Shown here piece after piece: positions 1-9,465 of a stretch of DNA of 64,000 nucleotides. The DNA lies in NCBI GenBank assembly GCA_014529385.2, contig CM043955.1, positions 147,661,140 to 147,725,139 on the forward strand, read 5' to 3'. The notes beneath the pieces are model-generated. The model saw nothing but the letters and a program-made list of their open reading frames with translations, did not search any database and was not told the origin of the DNA. Origin of the DNA: Adiantum capillus-veneris (Eukaryota; Streptophyta; Polypodiopsida; Polypodiales; Pteridaceae). How positions within the stretch are numbered: the first letter of the stretch is position 1; the number at the start of each line of letters is the position of its first letter. Made by a program: the position numbers and the translations under genes.

Positions 1-758
1 AAGCTGTATCTGTCTCAAGACTGAACCCTGAACAATGCCTCGACGGCCTGACGCATAAGATGCAATCCAGTGTCTACACAAAGTCATACATCCTATGGGA
101 TAAAAGTCGCCGAAGAGGATGCGTGTAGAGGGGAACTCCAGCAACTTAATCCACCTCACACTGGGTAACCCATCCCCCAGTGCTTGACTTCAAAAAACCT
201 CACTTACGACCCTCACAGATGGCTCAGCAAACTACCCAAAACTTGCATACATCCTACAATAGACCAATCACTATCCTATGACCGCTATGGCGGTCTGTCT
301 GCTAGCGTGACTCACAACTAGCAGACCCACAATCACAGTACATCAATCTGCAATACATGCCATTGGTGTCAAGCCGTCGTATGGCCACACCTCCCCTGGA
401 ACCTGGCAAGCACAAGAAGTAGCAATGCAGACTGCAATATATATATCTGGTGATATATATGTGTACCTGGTCTACAGATGATGCTTTGAAGATGAATGAG
501 TGATATATGTCGATGCCGATATTGATGCCGACCACCTCCTGCTTGCCAATCTACACAAGACGGGTTTCTTTGCGGCTGAAACCAATCTTCTGATGTAGTG
601 CTCAAAATGAAATTCTGAGGGAATAAACGGCTTCGAAAGGGGGGTAAAACCACAAGACACATGTTGGAAATGCTCCCGTGTGAATTTCCAAGCTCCGGAT
701 CCAGAATCTACCCGAAAAGTGCGCGCGCGTGCGATTACGCAAAACCGCACTGAACCAA

Positions 759-770
759 GCTCTGATACCA
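759..770 (-). promoter_or_regulatory. Primer-binding site (initiator Met tRNA) of E1
   Basis: The minus strand reads TGGTATCAGAGC, complementary to the 3' end of plant initiator-Met tRNA. It starts two bases after the LTR end, the usual spacing for Ty1/copia elements. It primes minus-strand cDNA synthesis. Confidence 0.88.
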
Positions 771-772
771 AT

Positions 773-1002
773 TGAAGTCGCGGAGCGCAGCATGGATTGA
801 CTCTCTCCCACACACACACACACACACAGAGATACACAGAGATCTTACACAGTACGCAGAGAATTCGTTTGAAGGGTTATCACCCAAAACCTTATTATCC
901 ACAAAACTATAAGTGAGTATATACAAAGAGTTAGTGATAAGTGAGTTATGCGGGCGGCCTGCCATATCCGTATAAGAGGCCACTTGGGCTTTAATCCCAA
1001 CA
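773..1002 (-). repeat. 5' LTR of E1
   Basis: On the minus strand it begins TGTTGGGATTAAAG and ends CTTCA, so it has TG...CA termini. It carries a (CA/GT)n stretch at about 811-830, near the U5 end. The boundaries are set by the terminal dinucleotides, the adjacent primer-binding site, and the start of E2 coding sequence right after base 1002. Confidence 0.82.
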
Positions 1003-1009
1003 GTTATTG

Positions 1010-1918
1010 CACGGGTTGTTGTAGCAGGAGAGGCCTTAGAAGATACAGAATCACCAAGGAAATCAAAGAAAAAGGATCGCAAGAAATCTCATCGTAAATC
1101 TCAGGAAAGTGGCAGTGATAGTTCGAAGTCGGAGAGTGCAGACTCAAAATCCTCAGATTTAGGCAGTAGTGGTTTGGTGAAAGAGTCGGAGGAAGCACCT
1201 CGAAAAAATCCCAAAGTCAAGGGAGAGGTGTTCCATCCGGATCGGTGGAATCTTTTGTGGTGGTAAAAGTCTGAAGGAGATGTGGTGTACTCAGTGCCGA
1301 AATTCGGGACATGCCGCTCAAGAGTGTGCAATGAATCAGAAATGGTGTGCGATTTGCACAGCCAACACCCATAATACAGTGGAATGCTATTACAATGTTC
1401 GTGGCCGTAGGAGTCGGGATTCTTCTACATGGCAGTCACAACAATCAAGACAAGGACAAGAGCCTGCGGTGGCGTTGGCCCACGCTCATGCATCAGAGGC
1501 GCCTTTTCAAGGACCATCCGGTGGACAAGGTCAAGGAGGGGGTCGTGGCCACGGAAGAGGTGGCCGAGATCCTAATCGACCCAAGACCTGCCTTTTCTGT
1601 TTGGGAGATGGGCATTGGCGGTCGGAGTGTTCAGAAGCTTTGGAATATGATCGAAAGAAACAGGAACGTGCTGCCGACAAGCAGCTGAGTGTCGCTATGG
1701 TTCAGATTGAGGGTTTGGATGAGTCTGACCTGGTGGTTTTGCTGATTACCCATTCTGGCAAAAATGTGGTACCAACAATCAATGTTAAGCTCCCAGATTG
1801 GGCAACTCAAGAGGATGTACGCAAAAACACTATAACTTGGATGCACATTCAGTACCACCATTGCAATCATCAGGACCATTGGCGACCTCTTCGGAAAAGA
1901 AAGAGGGGAAAGTCATAA
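1010..1918 (+). pseudogene. E2 gag (nucleocapsid part), 5'-truncated
   Basis: This frame resembles the C-terminal half of an LTR-retrotransposon Gag, which coats element RNA. 1010-1266 is a Ser/Lys-rich linker ending in a stop. After a frameshift, the frame from 1280 carries three CCHC knuckles of form CX2CX4HX4C: CTQCRNSGHAAQEC, CAICTANTHNTVEC and CLFCLGDGHWRSEC, with a Gly/Arg-rich segment before the third. The capsid region is missing because E1 begins immediately upstream. Coding moves to another frame near 1800 and continues toward the protease. With at least two frameshifts this is a decayed copy. The triple knuckle is clear; the exact clade is inferred from the protease that follows. 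Confidence 0.8.
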
Positions 1919-2549
1919 ACATGGTAAATACCATGGAAAAAGATAATTGGGATTCTGTTTGGAAGGAGGCTCTAGAATCATCATTACAAGTACGATTGGG
2001 ATCATTATTGAACTTGGTTCCAAATTTTCACAAATCTTTGTTGAGTCAGAAGTTCAAAGAAATGAACGAGATGGAAGTTGATGTTACGGAAGCTGAAGGT
2101 GAGCGGGATGATTCAGTATCGTTGCCGGCAACTAGGATTACGGACACACGCATTCCAGAGCTCTCAGTGAGATATCATGGTACGTATATCTACAAAGTCC
2201 TATTAGATGGAGGTGTGGAGTGAATATTATTACTCAAGCGGCTTGTGAGCGCTTTGGTCTTAGTGATTGGAAACCTGCTCCCTTTGTAGTTTGCATGGCG
2301 GATCAGAGAAGAGTACAGCCAGTAGGATTGCTCAGAGGCATTGTGTTGGATGTGGCTAGTTTGTCCTTTGTTGTTTCGTTAGTGGTGTTAAACATTCAGG
2401 ATCACAGTCAGGATTATCATATTATTTTGGGGAGACCATGGTTACGCCAAGCCAGGGTAAAGCAAAATTGGGAGGCAAATATGTTGACAGTTAAAAAGGG
2501 TCGCAGGAAAGTTCGGGTGATGTTGGGAACATGCAGACAACCAATTTAG
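1919..2549 (+). pseudogene. E2 aspartic protease (retropepsin-like)
   Basis: This is an acidic linker followed by a retropepsin-like domain, the enzyme that matures element polyproteins. The active-site region reads LLDGG, then a frameshift at about 2213-2221 consistent with one lost base, then NIITQAACERFGL. The second half has IILGRPWLRQARV, the usual ILGRPWL flap-side block. The catalytic triplet is DGG rather than DTG or DSG, as it also is in E4. No reverse transcriptase follows. Similarity to E4 suggests a related gag-protease family. The domain assignment is firm; whether DGG is active is unknown. Confidence 0.78.
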
Positions 2550-3036
2550 GCAACATGGCCTATGATAGCGGAGATAGTGAATATGATGGAATAATTAGAA
2601 GAGGATGAAGAGGAGCAACAACCAAAGCCTTTGACACGGAGAGGCTAAAGCTGTGGGTTCGCGCAATCCATCGTGCGTGCCAGGTGTTACGGCATAAGCC
2701 GCACACTGCGGTCCTACGGATGTCTGGACACTGTGGACTAGGACTTCATGCAGCTTTGGATAGTTCTTCATGGGATATCATGGGACAAGACGGGGTTTTG
2801 CACCGTTCCCGATCTACATTGGAGCAGCATGTGTATTTGGGGGGGCATGCCAGTCATTGTGGATATCTCTTAATCAATCAATATATCATTCTCATGTAAT
2901 CCTGTGTTCAATTACATATCAATGAAGAAGATGGTGTTTTCTTCCTATATATTGTCTTCTATTCTGTCTTCATATACATTGTTGTTCATCTAATGTAAGG
3001 AAGTGTGAGGGGTATTTCTTAGTGCTTATTGCTCCA
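2550..3036 (+). other. E2 3' region and possible 3' LTR
   Basis: No gene is seen. A G-run at 2839-2845 preceding CATGCC could be a polypurine tract, with an LTR starting TGCCAG at 2848. The following AT-rich stretch with polyadenylation-like sequence to about 3036 would fit an LTR. No second copy lies in the window to confirm it, so this is tentative. Confidence 0.35.
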
Positions 3037-3276
3037 CTACGGAGCTATAGGCCAATAGAAGTACGTCTCTACTCCTTGAAGAGTAGATTGAATGCCTCTA
3101 TGCCCTGCATAGGGAGGAGCATGGGATATATACATGACTTTCTCACGAAGGGAGTGGGTAACACATAGCCTATTTCCATGGAGAAGATAACCATCTTGCA
3201 AGGTGAATGGTTCTTCTTTCTTTCCCAATGTAAGGGCTAACATTATGTCTCTAAAGTCACGGTCAGTCATACTCAT
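3037..3276 (-). pseudogene. E3 integrase zinc-binding (H2C2) fragment
   Basis: On the minus strand the frame ends a Ty3/gypsy pol. It contains DGYLLHGNRLCV, a His followed by YAGHRGIQSTL, and YFYWP, the typical block of the integrase N-terminal H2C2 zinc domain before the catalytic core. The core is absent: homology stops at the junction with E2-derived sequence near 3037. It follows the RNase H fragment in the same orientation, as expected for gypsy order. Confidence 0.82.
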
Positions 3277-3300
3277 CTATCATAGAAGATAGATCATTGT

Positions 3301-3361
3301 GAGTTGCTATAGACACCACATTAACTCTTAATCGTTGTGAATGTGGTGTCTATAGCAACTC
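3301..3361. repeat. Perfect 22-bp inverted repeat in E3 pol
   Basis: The arms at 3301-3322 and 3340-3361 are exact reverse complements (GAGTTGCTATAGACACCACA plus TT), with a 17-base loop. They lie between the RNase H and integrase fragments and break the reading frame there. A template-switch or foldback event in the element is a likely origin. Confidence 0.9.
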
Positions 3362-3695
3362 TTAACCACTTGATTGTGCTTACTAGCAATGTGAGCAATA
3401 TGAAAATAAAATTGCGAAAGAAAATTTGTCCACCTCATTGCATCATGAAGTACTTGAGATTTTGGTGGTATGTTTGCAAAATAAATGGAATCCCCAATAG
3501 ATAGTGCTTCCATGTGTCTAGGGCATGTAGAACAGCTAAAAACACTTTTTTGTATATGCCCAAGACTCGTTCATCGGCATTGAGCCGTCGGCTCTCATAT
3601 GCTACGGCATGCCCTTCTTGAAGCAAAACTGCTCCAAGGCAATCACCACAAGCATCACATTGGACCTCAAATGGCTTTGAGAGATCCGGAAGCAT
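3328..3695 (-). pseudogene. E3 RNase H
   Basis: This encodes part of the RNase H that degrades the RNA strand during reverse transcription. The minus frame opens with LPDLSKPFEVQCDACGDCLGAVLLQEG, continues AVAYESRRLN and then the block ending at LKYFMMQ, all hallmarks of the gypsy RNase H region. The usual DAS catalytic start appears as DAC. A second overlapping frame carries RWTNFLSQFYFHIAHI. Frame changes show it is not functional. Confidence 0.85.
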
Positions 3696-3893
3696 AAGGA
3701 CTGGTTGGGAGGTAAGCTTCTCTTTAAGCTTGTCAAAAGCATTTTGCTCCTTAGCAGTCCATGAGTACTTAACATTCTTCTATGTTAAGTCATGTAATGG
3801 TCTCACTATTTGAGAGAATTTGTCTATGAAGCATCTATAGTATGCACACATACCAATAAAGTTTCTTAGCTCATGTAGATTCCTTGGATTAGG

Positions 3894-4590
3894 CTATGTT
3901 TTTATTACCTCCAATTTTGATGGATCCATATGGATACCAGCTTGAGAGATAATATGACCTAAGTATTGAATCTCTTGAAGGAAAATTTTTCTCTTCTTTT
4001 GATTGATAAAAAGCTTATTCTCCCTCAGAGCTTGAAAAATCACTTGGAGATGTTGCTTGTGTTCCTCCAAGGACTTGGAGTAGATGATGATATCATCAAA
4101 GAACACTCCAATGAATTTGCGATAGGGTCTAAATATTTTGTCCATTAAATGATTGAACGTGGCTAGTGCATTAGTCAAGCCAAAAGACATGAGTAGGTAT
4201 TCATAAAGACCAAACATTGTACGAAACGTGGTCTTTAGGATATCTTCATTTACTATCCTTATTTGATGATAGCCACTTTTAAAATCAATTCTATTGAAGT
4301 AGGTAGAGCCTTGTAGCTTAACAAACAGGCCTTCTACCCGTAGTAAGGGAAATCTATTTTTGATAGTGATATGGTTTCACGCTCGATAGTCCACACACAC
4401 ATGCAGTATGTACCATATTGCTTTTGCACTAAAAGGATTGGAGAACAAAAGGAAGAGGAGCTAGGCCTCACCATCCCTTTGTCTACCAATTCTTGTACTT
4501 GCCTCATGATCTCCTCTTGTTGAGCTTGGGAAACTCGATAAGGAGGCTTGTTAGGCAGTGAGCTTCCTGGTAGGATCTCAATTCGATGGT
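3894..4590 (-). pseudogene. E3 reverse transcriptase
   Basis: Palm and connection of a Ty3/gypsy reverse transcriptase. The open part (3894-4217) has MSFGLTNALATFNHLMD, then the catalytic box GVFFDDIIIYS (family form YLDDILIYS) with both Asp present, and HLQVIFQALRENKLFINQKK and YLGHIIS. Upstream (4218-4590) the fingers are readable through stops, including a QELVDKGMVRPSSS-like block. Stops and frameshifts make it a pseudogene. It sits between protease and RNase H in the canonical order. Confidence 0.88.
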
Positions 4591-4732
4591 CATCATTCCC
4601 TCATTTTGGAGGTAAGTCCATAGGGATATCAGCGATGAATACATCTTGGAATCCATTTAGAAAATTAGACAAGTCTAACTCTTCTTGATTTCTACCACTT
4701 ACATTTGATGAAACATTAGGACCTTTTAGGGA

Positions 4733-5340
4733 CTATTTGACAAAAATCATGTATGTAGAAATCGAGCTTTTCATTGATTTGTCAAAAGCAAGAGAATTTA
4801 CAAGTGGTACAGTACGATCGGACTCACTAGCATCTATATACATGCTCTTTTTCCTGTAGGTGAAGTAGATTCTCCTTTCAAGGAACTTCATATTGACACC
4901 CATGCGGTTGAACCATGGTGCCCCTAGGATAACATCCTTATGCTGGAGAGGAGAGAAGAAATGGTCTTCTTTGTCAACGTAGCTTTGGCCATGAAGCCTC
5001 AACTTCCCAATCAAGGGAGTAATAGAGGCTTGTTATCCCTTGAAATCTCCATCGATAGTTACAGTATCTCCCATCTCGAAATATTGAATGCCCAACTTAG
5101 TGGCCAACTCCGTTGATATGAAGTTGTGAGTAGAGATAGCGTCAAACAAGATGAAGGCATGATGCTCCCTTACCTTTCCCCAAGCATAGGAGAGAGGTGA
5201 TCCTTTGCAATGAGCATCCTCTTTTGGAGCTTCAATCGTGGAAGCTCTAGGAGTCTCATTGTGGGCATTTCTCTTGGGGCAAGAACGATAGCCATGTCCT
5301 TGCTCCCACACTTAAAACATTTATGGTTCTTACAAAAAGC
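4733..5340 (-). pseudogene. E3 nucleocapsid knuckle and protease
   Basis: The minus strand reads KCFKCG, a frameshift, then GHGYRSCPKR, which together form one CCHC knuckle. A retropepsin domain follows: the active-site line is ILFDAISTHNFIS, where the catalytic DSG has become DAI, and the second half holds DVILGAPWFNRMG. The intact part continues to 4733. A frameshift near 5030 separates the halves. The loss of the catalytic triplet shows decay. Its gag partner is the fragment at 19760-20860, moved away by the E4 insertion. Confidence 0.82.
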
Positions 5341-5659
5341 TTCAAGCTCTTCAAGAGAGATTATATTTTAACCTTTGTAAACTCCCTTCTCCTTGGACCG
5401 ATTGTTGTTGTTATTGTTGGATATGCACATCTATTGCACGTGTCAAAGCAAGGGGCTTGTCGTACACTGTGTGCGAGCCACAAATGGCTGCAAGCCCACA
5501 ACCAGACTAATCTAACAAGCTCAAGAGAGCAAGGGTATATCACTCACCGCCCTACACTCGCCTTCGTGGAGGATTCCTCGCCGCGAATAAGAAGGAGCTA
5601 TCACCATGTCGCACTCAACCGCCTGGCCACCGCCGTGCCGTCGTTGCAATGCTCGATCG

Positions 5660-5660
<1 letters not shown>

Positions 5661-5722
<62 letters not shown>

Positions 5723-5729
5723 ACTCTCT

Positions 5730-5761
<32 letters not shown>
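5661..5761. repeat. (CT)n and (CA)n microsatellite in E4 LTR
   Basis: There are about 28 CT repeats to about 5716, a short interrupted CT/CA bridge, then about 13 CA repeats. It lies downstream of the LTR TATA box on the minus strand, so it would fall in the R-U5 part of the transcript. Confidence 0.97.
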
Positions 5762-5850
5762 AGGAGATGAAGAAGAAGAAGATGGAGATGGAGCAAGAGC
5801 ACTCTTCAATTGCACAAATGAGAGAATAAATGATTTTTAGGTTTAGGTGA

Positions 5851-5860
5851 CTTTTATATG
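5851..5860 (-). promoter_or_regulatory. TATA box of E4 3' LTR
   Basis: The minus strand reads CATATAAAAG, just downstream of the U3 tandem repeats. The other LTR keeps CATATAAAG at 19208-19216, and similarity between the LTRs ends there. Confidence 0.6.
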
Positions 5861-6048
5861 AGCTCACCCATTCACACTTGGGCGCCCATGCTTAGCTAAC
5901 TAACCCTTGAATGTTCCAGTTAGAGTGCACCTCTCATCGGCGATCACTCTTACCCTTTTCCTATTGGACGAACAAGCCCAGTCCCTGACTCAAACAATGT
6001 AATGTCCGTAGATGTTTACTGGGCCGATGCCTATTTGCCAAGGTCAGT

Positions 6049-6400
6049 ACCAAGCGATCGGGAGTGTTGGGCAGTCTCCAAGACTCCTATTCTCTCGGTG
6101 TTGACTTCACTGTCGCATGTAATGTCTTTGACACCAAGGTCATCACCAAGCGATAGGGAGCGTTGGGTAGTCCCCAAGCCTCCCATTCGCCTAGCATTGA
6201 CTCAATTGCCTCTTGTAATGACTTTAACACCAAGGTCAACACCAAGCGATAGGGAGCGTTGGGCAGCCACCAAGCCTCCTATTTTCCCAGTATTGACTCA
6301 ACTGCCTCTTGTAATGACTTAAACACCAAGGTCAACAGCAAGCGATAGGGAGCATTGGGCAATCCTATTTGCCCAGTGTTGACTCCACTGTCTGACTTGT
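6049..6400 (-). repeat. 96-bp tandem repeats in E4 U3
   Basis: Four units are anchored by ACCAAGCGAT-like sequence at 6049, 6145, 6241 and 6337, exactly 96 bp apart. The other LTR has three, at 19406, 19502 and 19586; its last step is 84 because of a 12-bp deletion. They lie upstream of the TATA box, where LTR enhancer repeats usually sit. Confidence 0.92.
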
Positions 6401-6410
6401 CGGTTAACAT

Positions 6411-6421
6411 GCCCCCCTTCC
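6411..6421 (-). promoter_or_regulatory. Polypurine tract of E4
   Basis: The minus strand reads AGGAAGGGGGG immediately before CA and the LTR start at 6409. This is the position and composition of a plus-strand primer. Confidence 0.82.
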
Positions 6422-7821
6422 TGATGGAGATTCCATCCCGGAATATAATAGTGCAGCGTTGGGATCCACGATAGGATTACCTGTAGCATAAGAAAAACAA
6501 CATTGTGAAAGCTCAAAGGCAGCATGTGCAGGCGTGCAATAAGTGAGATGCATACATGATATTCTAGGAAATGCAAAAAAAATTCATGAATTGTAACATT
6601 GCCAACTAGAACAAGCGTAGTACCTGAATGAAATGCGCTTGAGTTAAGGTATAATAGACTGACTCGAAGACAAGGACATAAGAGCTAGGGCTAAAGTAAG
6701 TACTAGTTGAGCAACGTTAATTAAAAAATGTCGACTAAAGAGAAGTTAACCCTAGGAATGCTCTTCGGGATCTAAAGACTAGTGATCTTGTCACTCATAC
6801 CACCTAAGTGTGATCAACATAAAATACAAGGAAGTTTGTACTATTTGCTTTCCCTTTCTTTTCTTTGTTTTCCTTTTTTTTCTTTATTGTTGCTAGCATA
6901 GTTGCTACAAGTCGCTGGGGGACTCATGGTCTCAAATACCAACAGCTAGGAGACTCGAGGTCTCAAATACCAGCTTGAGCATAAACTAGGCAACAGACTC
7001 GAGGTCTCAAATACCAGCTTAACACATGGACTTCCACAACACAAGTCACACTTAGGTGGAATATGCTAGAGAGAACTATATCATCATAGCCTAAAACATG
7101 ACTAAAGTTAATACAATTAATAGACTATTTAGGAATTAAAGTCAGCAATTAAGTGGCCTAGTTTAGCTTAAGGTCCTGATACCTATGAAAAAATTATAGC
7201 ATCTAAATTGGCAATGTCACAACTTGATAAATTTTCTACATTGTTAGAAACTTAAATGACAAGATGCAAACATCTAACTGTGGAAAGCATAGATAAAAGG
7301 AAGTAGTACACTTGATATAATGGAGAACATCCGTTGTAACATGTAAACATCCATTGTCGTTCTCCTTCGAAGGCATCCTTATGTAGTCACAAACTGCATA
7401 ATAGTCATCACCAAACATCCACCTTCCAGAGGCACATCAGTGGGAAAAAAGAACTTTGCTAATCACTAAAGTCTAAAACAGAAGCACTCCTATCGTACTA
7501 ATCCTACCTACCCTCCATCACTCGAGTGATGAGCATCAAAGTAAATGGAGGTTGGAAGCTCGAGCGGTAGCTCTAAGGCTAAACCGCCATCTTCATCATC
7601 AAGGTAGGTGTAATCCTCTTCGGTAAGGCCGTGTTTTGACTAGTATTGTGCACACGTGTTTGCTAATTTCTCTTGCTCTTAACTATTTTTTGTTTTTTGT
7701 GAGTATAAGGCTTTATATATACCTTCCCTAAGATTGGAGATTGAGAGGTCAGGGAGGAAGGTTGAGAGGGAAGTGAGTGAATGATGAATGTCAGCAAACA
7801 CTCCCCCCTTCCTTGGGTAGA
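6422..7821. other. E4 3' untranslated interior
   Basis: No gene is seen. The stretch is AT-rich, between the WVPK ORF and the purine tract. It contains three near-identical 21-base units (GACTCGAGGTCTCAAATACCA) starting at 6921, 6952 and 6995. Confidence 0.6.
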
Positions 7822-8430
7822 TCATACCTTTTGAAATGATGTCATCACCTTTTGAAACCAATTGTTCCAAGTTGTTATGGGTGAAGACTTTGACCAATAG
7901 TTTTTGACCTCCCTAGGAATTTCATCTAGTTGCAAAGGTGGTAAGGTACTCTCCCATGATTTTATTCGCAACATTGTTTTAGGTGGTGAACTTACATTGG
8001 GAGATGCAAATTCTTCCTTGTTTGTATGGATATGTACAATGGTAGGTGGAGGTTGTGTCAAAGCTTCTATTTCCGTATAGGAACTACATGTAGAGCAAGA
8101 AGCTTCATTTGACTTCCCTGTTCCTGAGCTAGGTGGAACAAATCGTTCTTTCTTTGGTACCCAAACTAGCTCTGGAGCGGGTGTGTAGCATTCCATGATT
8201 TTCTCCTTTCCACAATTTTCAATTTTTTTTGGAGCTGTAGGATTGGGCTCACATGGGTCAGGTGACAGGTAAGAACACAATCTACGTTTTGGCACCCATA
8301 TTTGATCATTTCCTTGATAGTAGCCTTGGGCTTCCAAGAGTCGTTTAGGAATCCAACACCATGTTTCCTTACATTTCTTGGAGCAAGTGGGACGTTTCTT
8401 ACAAGGCTTTTGTTTTTTAGCATCAGCCAT
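7822..8430 (-). CDS. E4 Lys/Cys-rich protein with WVPK motifs
   Basis: A 202-residue open frame in the last coding position of E4, where pol would be expected. The first 60 residues are Lys/Cys-rich (KKQKPCKKRPTCSKKCKETW). Three spaced copies of a short motif follow: CWIPKRLL, QIWVPKRRLC and LVWVPKKERF. The C-terminal third is low complexity. It starts with ATG 36 bases after the protease frame ends. No RT, RNase H or integrase signature is present. Repeated W[VI]PK[RK] motifs occur in some plant retroelement proteins, but I cannot name a function. A basic nucleic-acid-binding role is only an inference. Confidence 0.6.
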   Translation of the reverse strand: MADAKKQKPCKKRPTCSKKCKETWCWIPKRLLEAQGYYQGNDQIWVPKRRLCSYLSPDPCEPNPTAPKKIENCGKEKIMECYTPAPELVWVPKKERFVPPSSGTGKSNEASCSTCSSYTEIEALTQPPPTIVHIHTNKEEFASPNVSSPPKTMLRIKSWESTLPPLQLDEIPREVKNYWSKSSPITTWNNWFQKVMTSFQKV

Positions 8431-8465
8431 GGTCGCTAAACAAGAGTTAGGGACCCACTTGTATG

Positions 8466-9465
8466 TTATCTTTTCTTCCTTATATTAGGATGAGTCTTGT
8501 CAGAAGCTATATGCATTGCTTCTAGCATATTTAAGGGTACGAGTGGTGGCATTTCATCCCCCTCAAGTGTTACCCAGGTTGCCCCCCTATTTCCCCAAGT
8601 GTCTATGGTTACTGCTAAGTGGACCCAATCCACATTGTCAGACTCAATCTTCCCAAGAAGAACATCAGTGTCCACTTTACATGTGTAACAATACTGCAAT
8701 GGGGCCGAGTGAACAGTGATGTCAAATCTATGATCAATTTTAAACATGTTTCTTAGAGGATGTGCTCGACCAGTTACAAGATCCACTCGAATGACAGAAT
8801 CTTGGAGCTACAAGTAGACATGGTTTTTAGACCAGTCATGCACCATTTTTGCTTCCCTTGTGAAAGGGCGTCCGAAGATCATCTCAGATGCCATAGTGTG
8901 CTTGAAGAAATCCATAACAATGAAGGTATTTCTTATTTATGTCCAAAGACCTTGATCTTGAGATCTTCTAGCATCCCAATAGGTTTAACAATAGACCCAT
9001 TGGCCATGTTTAATACTATGGTTGTGGTCCCAAGGTGAGGTCTTCCCACAGTTTCCCAGCAATTTTTAGTCACATTGCTAACCCCAGCGCCACCATCAAG
9101 GATTCCCTTCACAGTTAATCCCTTGGTAGTGATTGGTATGGTTGCATTGGATTCATTGCCCGCAAAGTATTGTCCCAACTTGTTAACAGGTATTTTTACA
9201 ACAAGGTTCTCATCTAGGTTGGGTTGTGGATCTAAGTGTTCCTCCTCTATTGGCATCTCCCTAGCTCCATCCATCTGTGCAAATTGTGGTAGCCCGACCT
9301 TCAGTTCTCCAGTGAGGAAAGCTCGAAGAGCTACAAATATTTTAGGGTCTCCATATAGTTTGTACATGATGGTGGTTCTAACTTCTAAAGCCGTGAAATC
9401 CATAAATTTGGCAATATTTAATGGCACCTTTTGGGCTTCAGTCCCTTGACGTTAGAGACCGGGAA
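8466..9465 (-). pseudogene. E4 aspartic protease
   Basis: A retropepsin-like domain in two frames. The first (8933-9427) has a leader with FALRAFLTGE, then the active-site line GILDGGAGVSNVTKN, using DGG as in E2, then LGTTTIVLNMANGSIVKPIGM. Between the frames the sequence reads MIFGRPFTREAKMVHDW, the second protease block. The second frame (8466-8786) runs from VDLVTGRAHPLRN to the stop before the WVPK ORF. One frameshift separates them. The domain is truncated upstream by E5 at 9466, and its gag partner continues beyond 15164. Confidence 0.75.

Larger units (their letters stand above)
1..1002 (-). mobile_element. E1: Ty1/copia-type LTR element, 5' end
   Basis: A 230-bp LTR (773-1002) followed on the minus strand by an initiator-Met primer-binding site marks the 5' end of a copia-type element that runs off the left edge. 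The interior seen here (1-758) has no recognisable gag; the short frames in it match nothing I know. The LTR start at 1002 lies directly beside the truncated gag of E2, so E1 most likely inserted into E2. The 5 bases right of the LTR are GTTAT; the other copy of any target duplication would lie outside the window. Confidence 0.75.
5423..6409 (-). repeat. 3' LTR of E4 (lower end inferred)
   Basis: On the minus strand the LTR begins TGTTAACCGACAAG at 6409, right after a purine tract. It carries four 96-bp tandem units in U3 and a TATA box at 5851-5860, then continues into sequence holding a (CT)n/(CA)n array. Bases 5856-6409 match the other LTR at 19208-19668. The lower end near 5423 is inferred from where E3 sequence resumes, because the partner LTR lacks this part. 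No clean target duplication was found. Confidence 0.72.

Noticed and set aside
5323..5829. 168-codon frame through the (CT)n(CA)n array
   Set aside because: It runs through a microsatellite on several frames and both strands; the composition is purely repeat-derived and it lies inside the E4 LTR.
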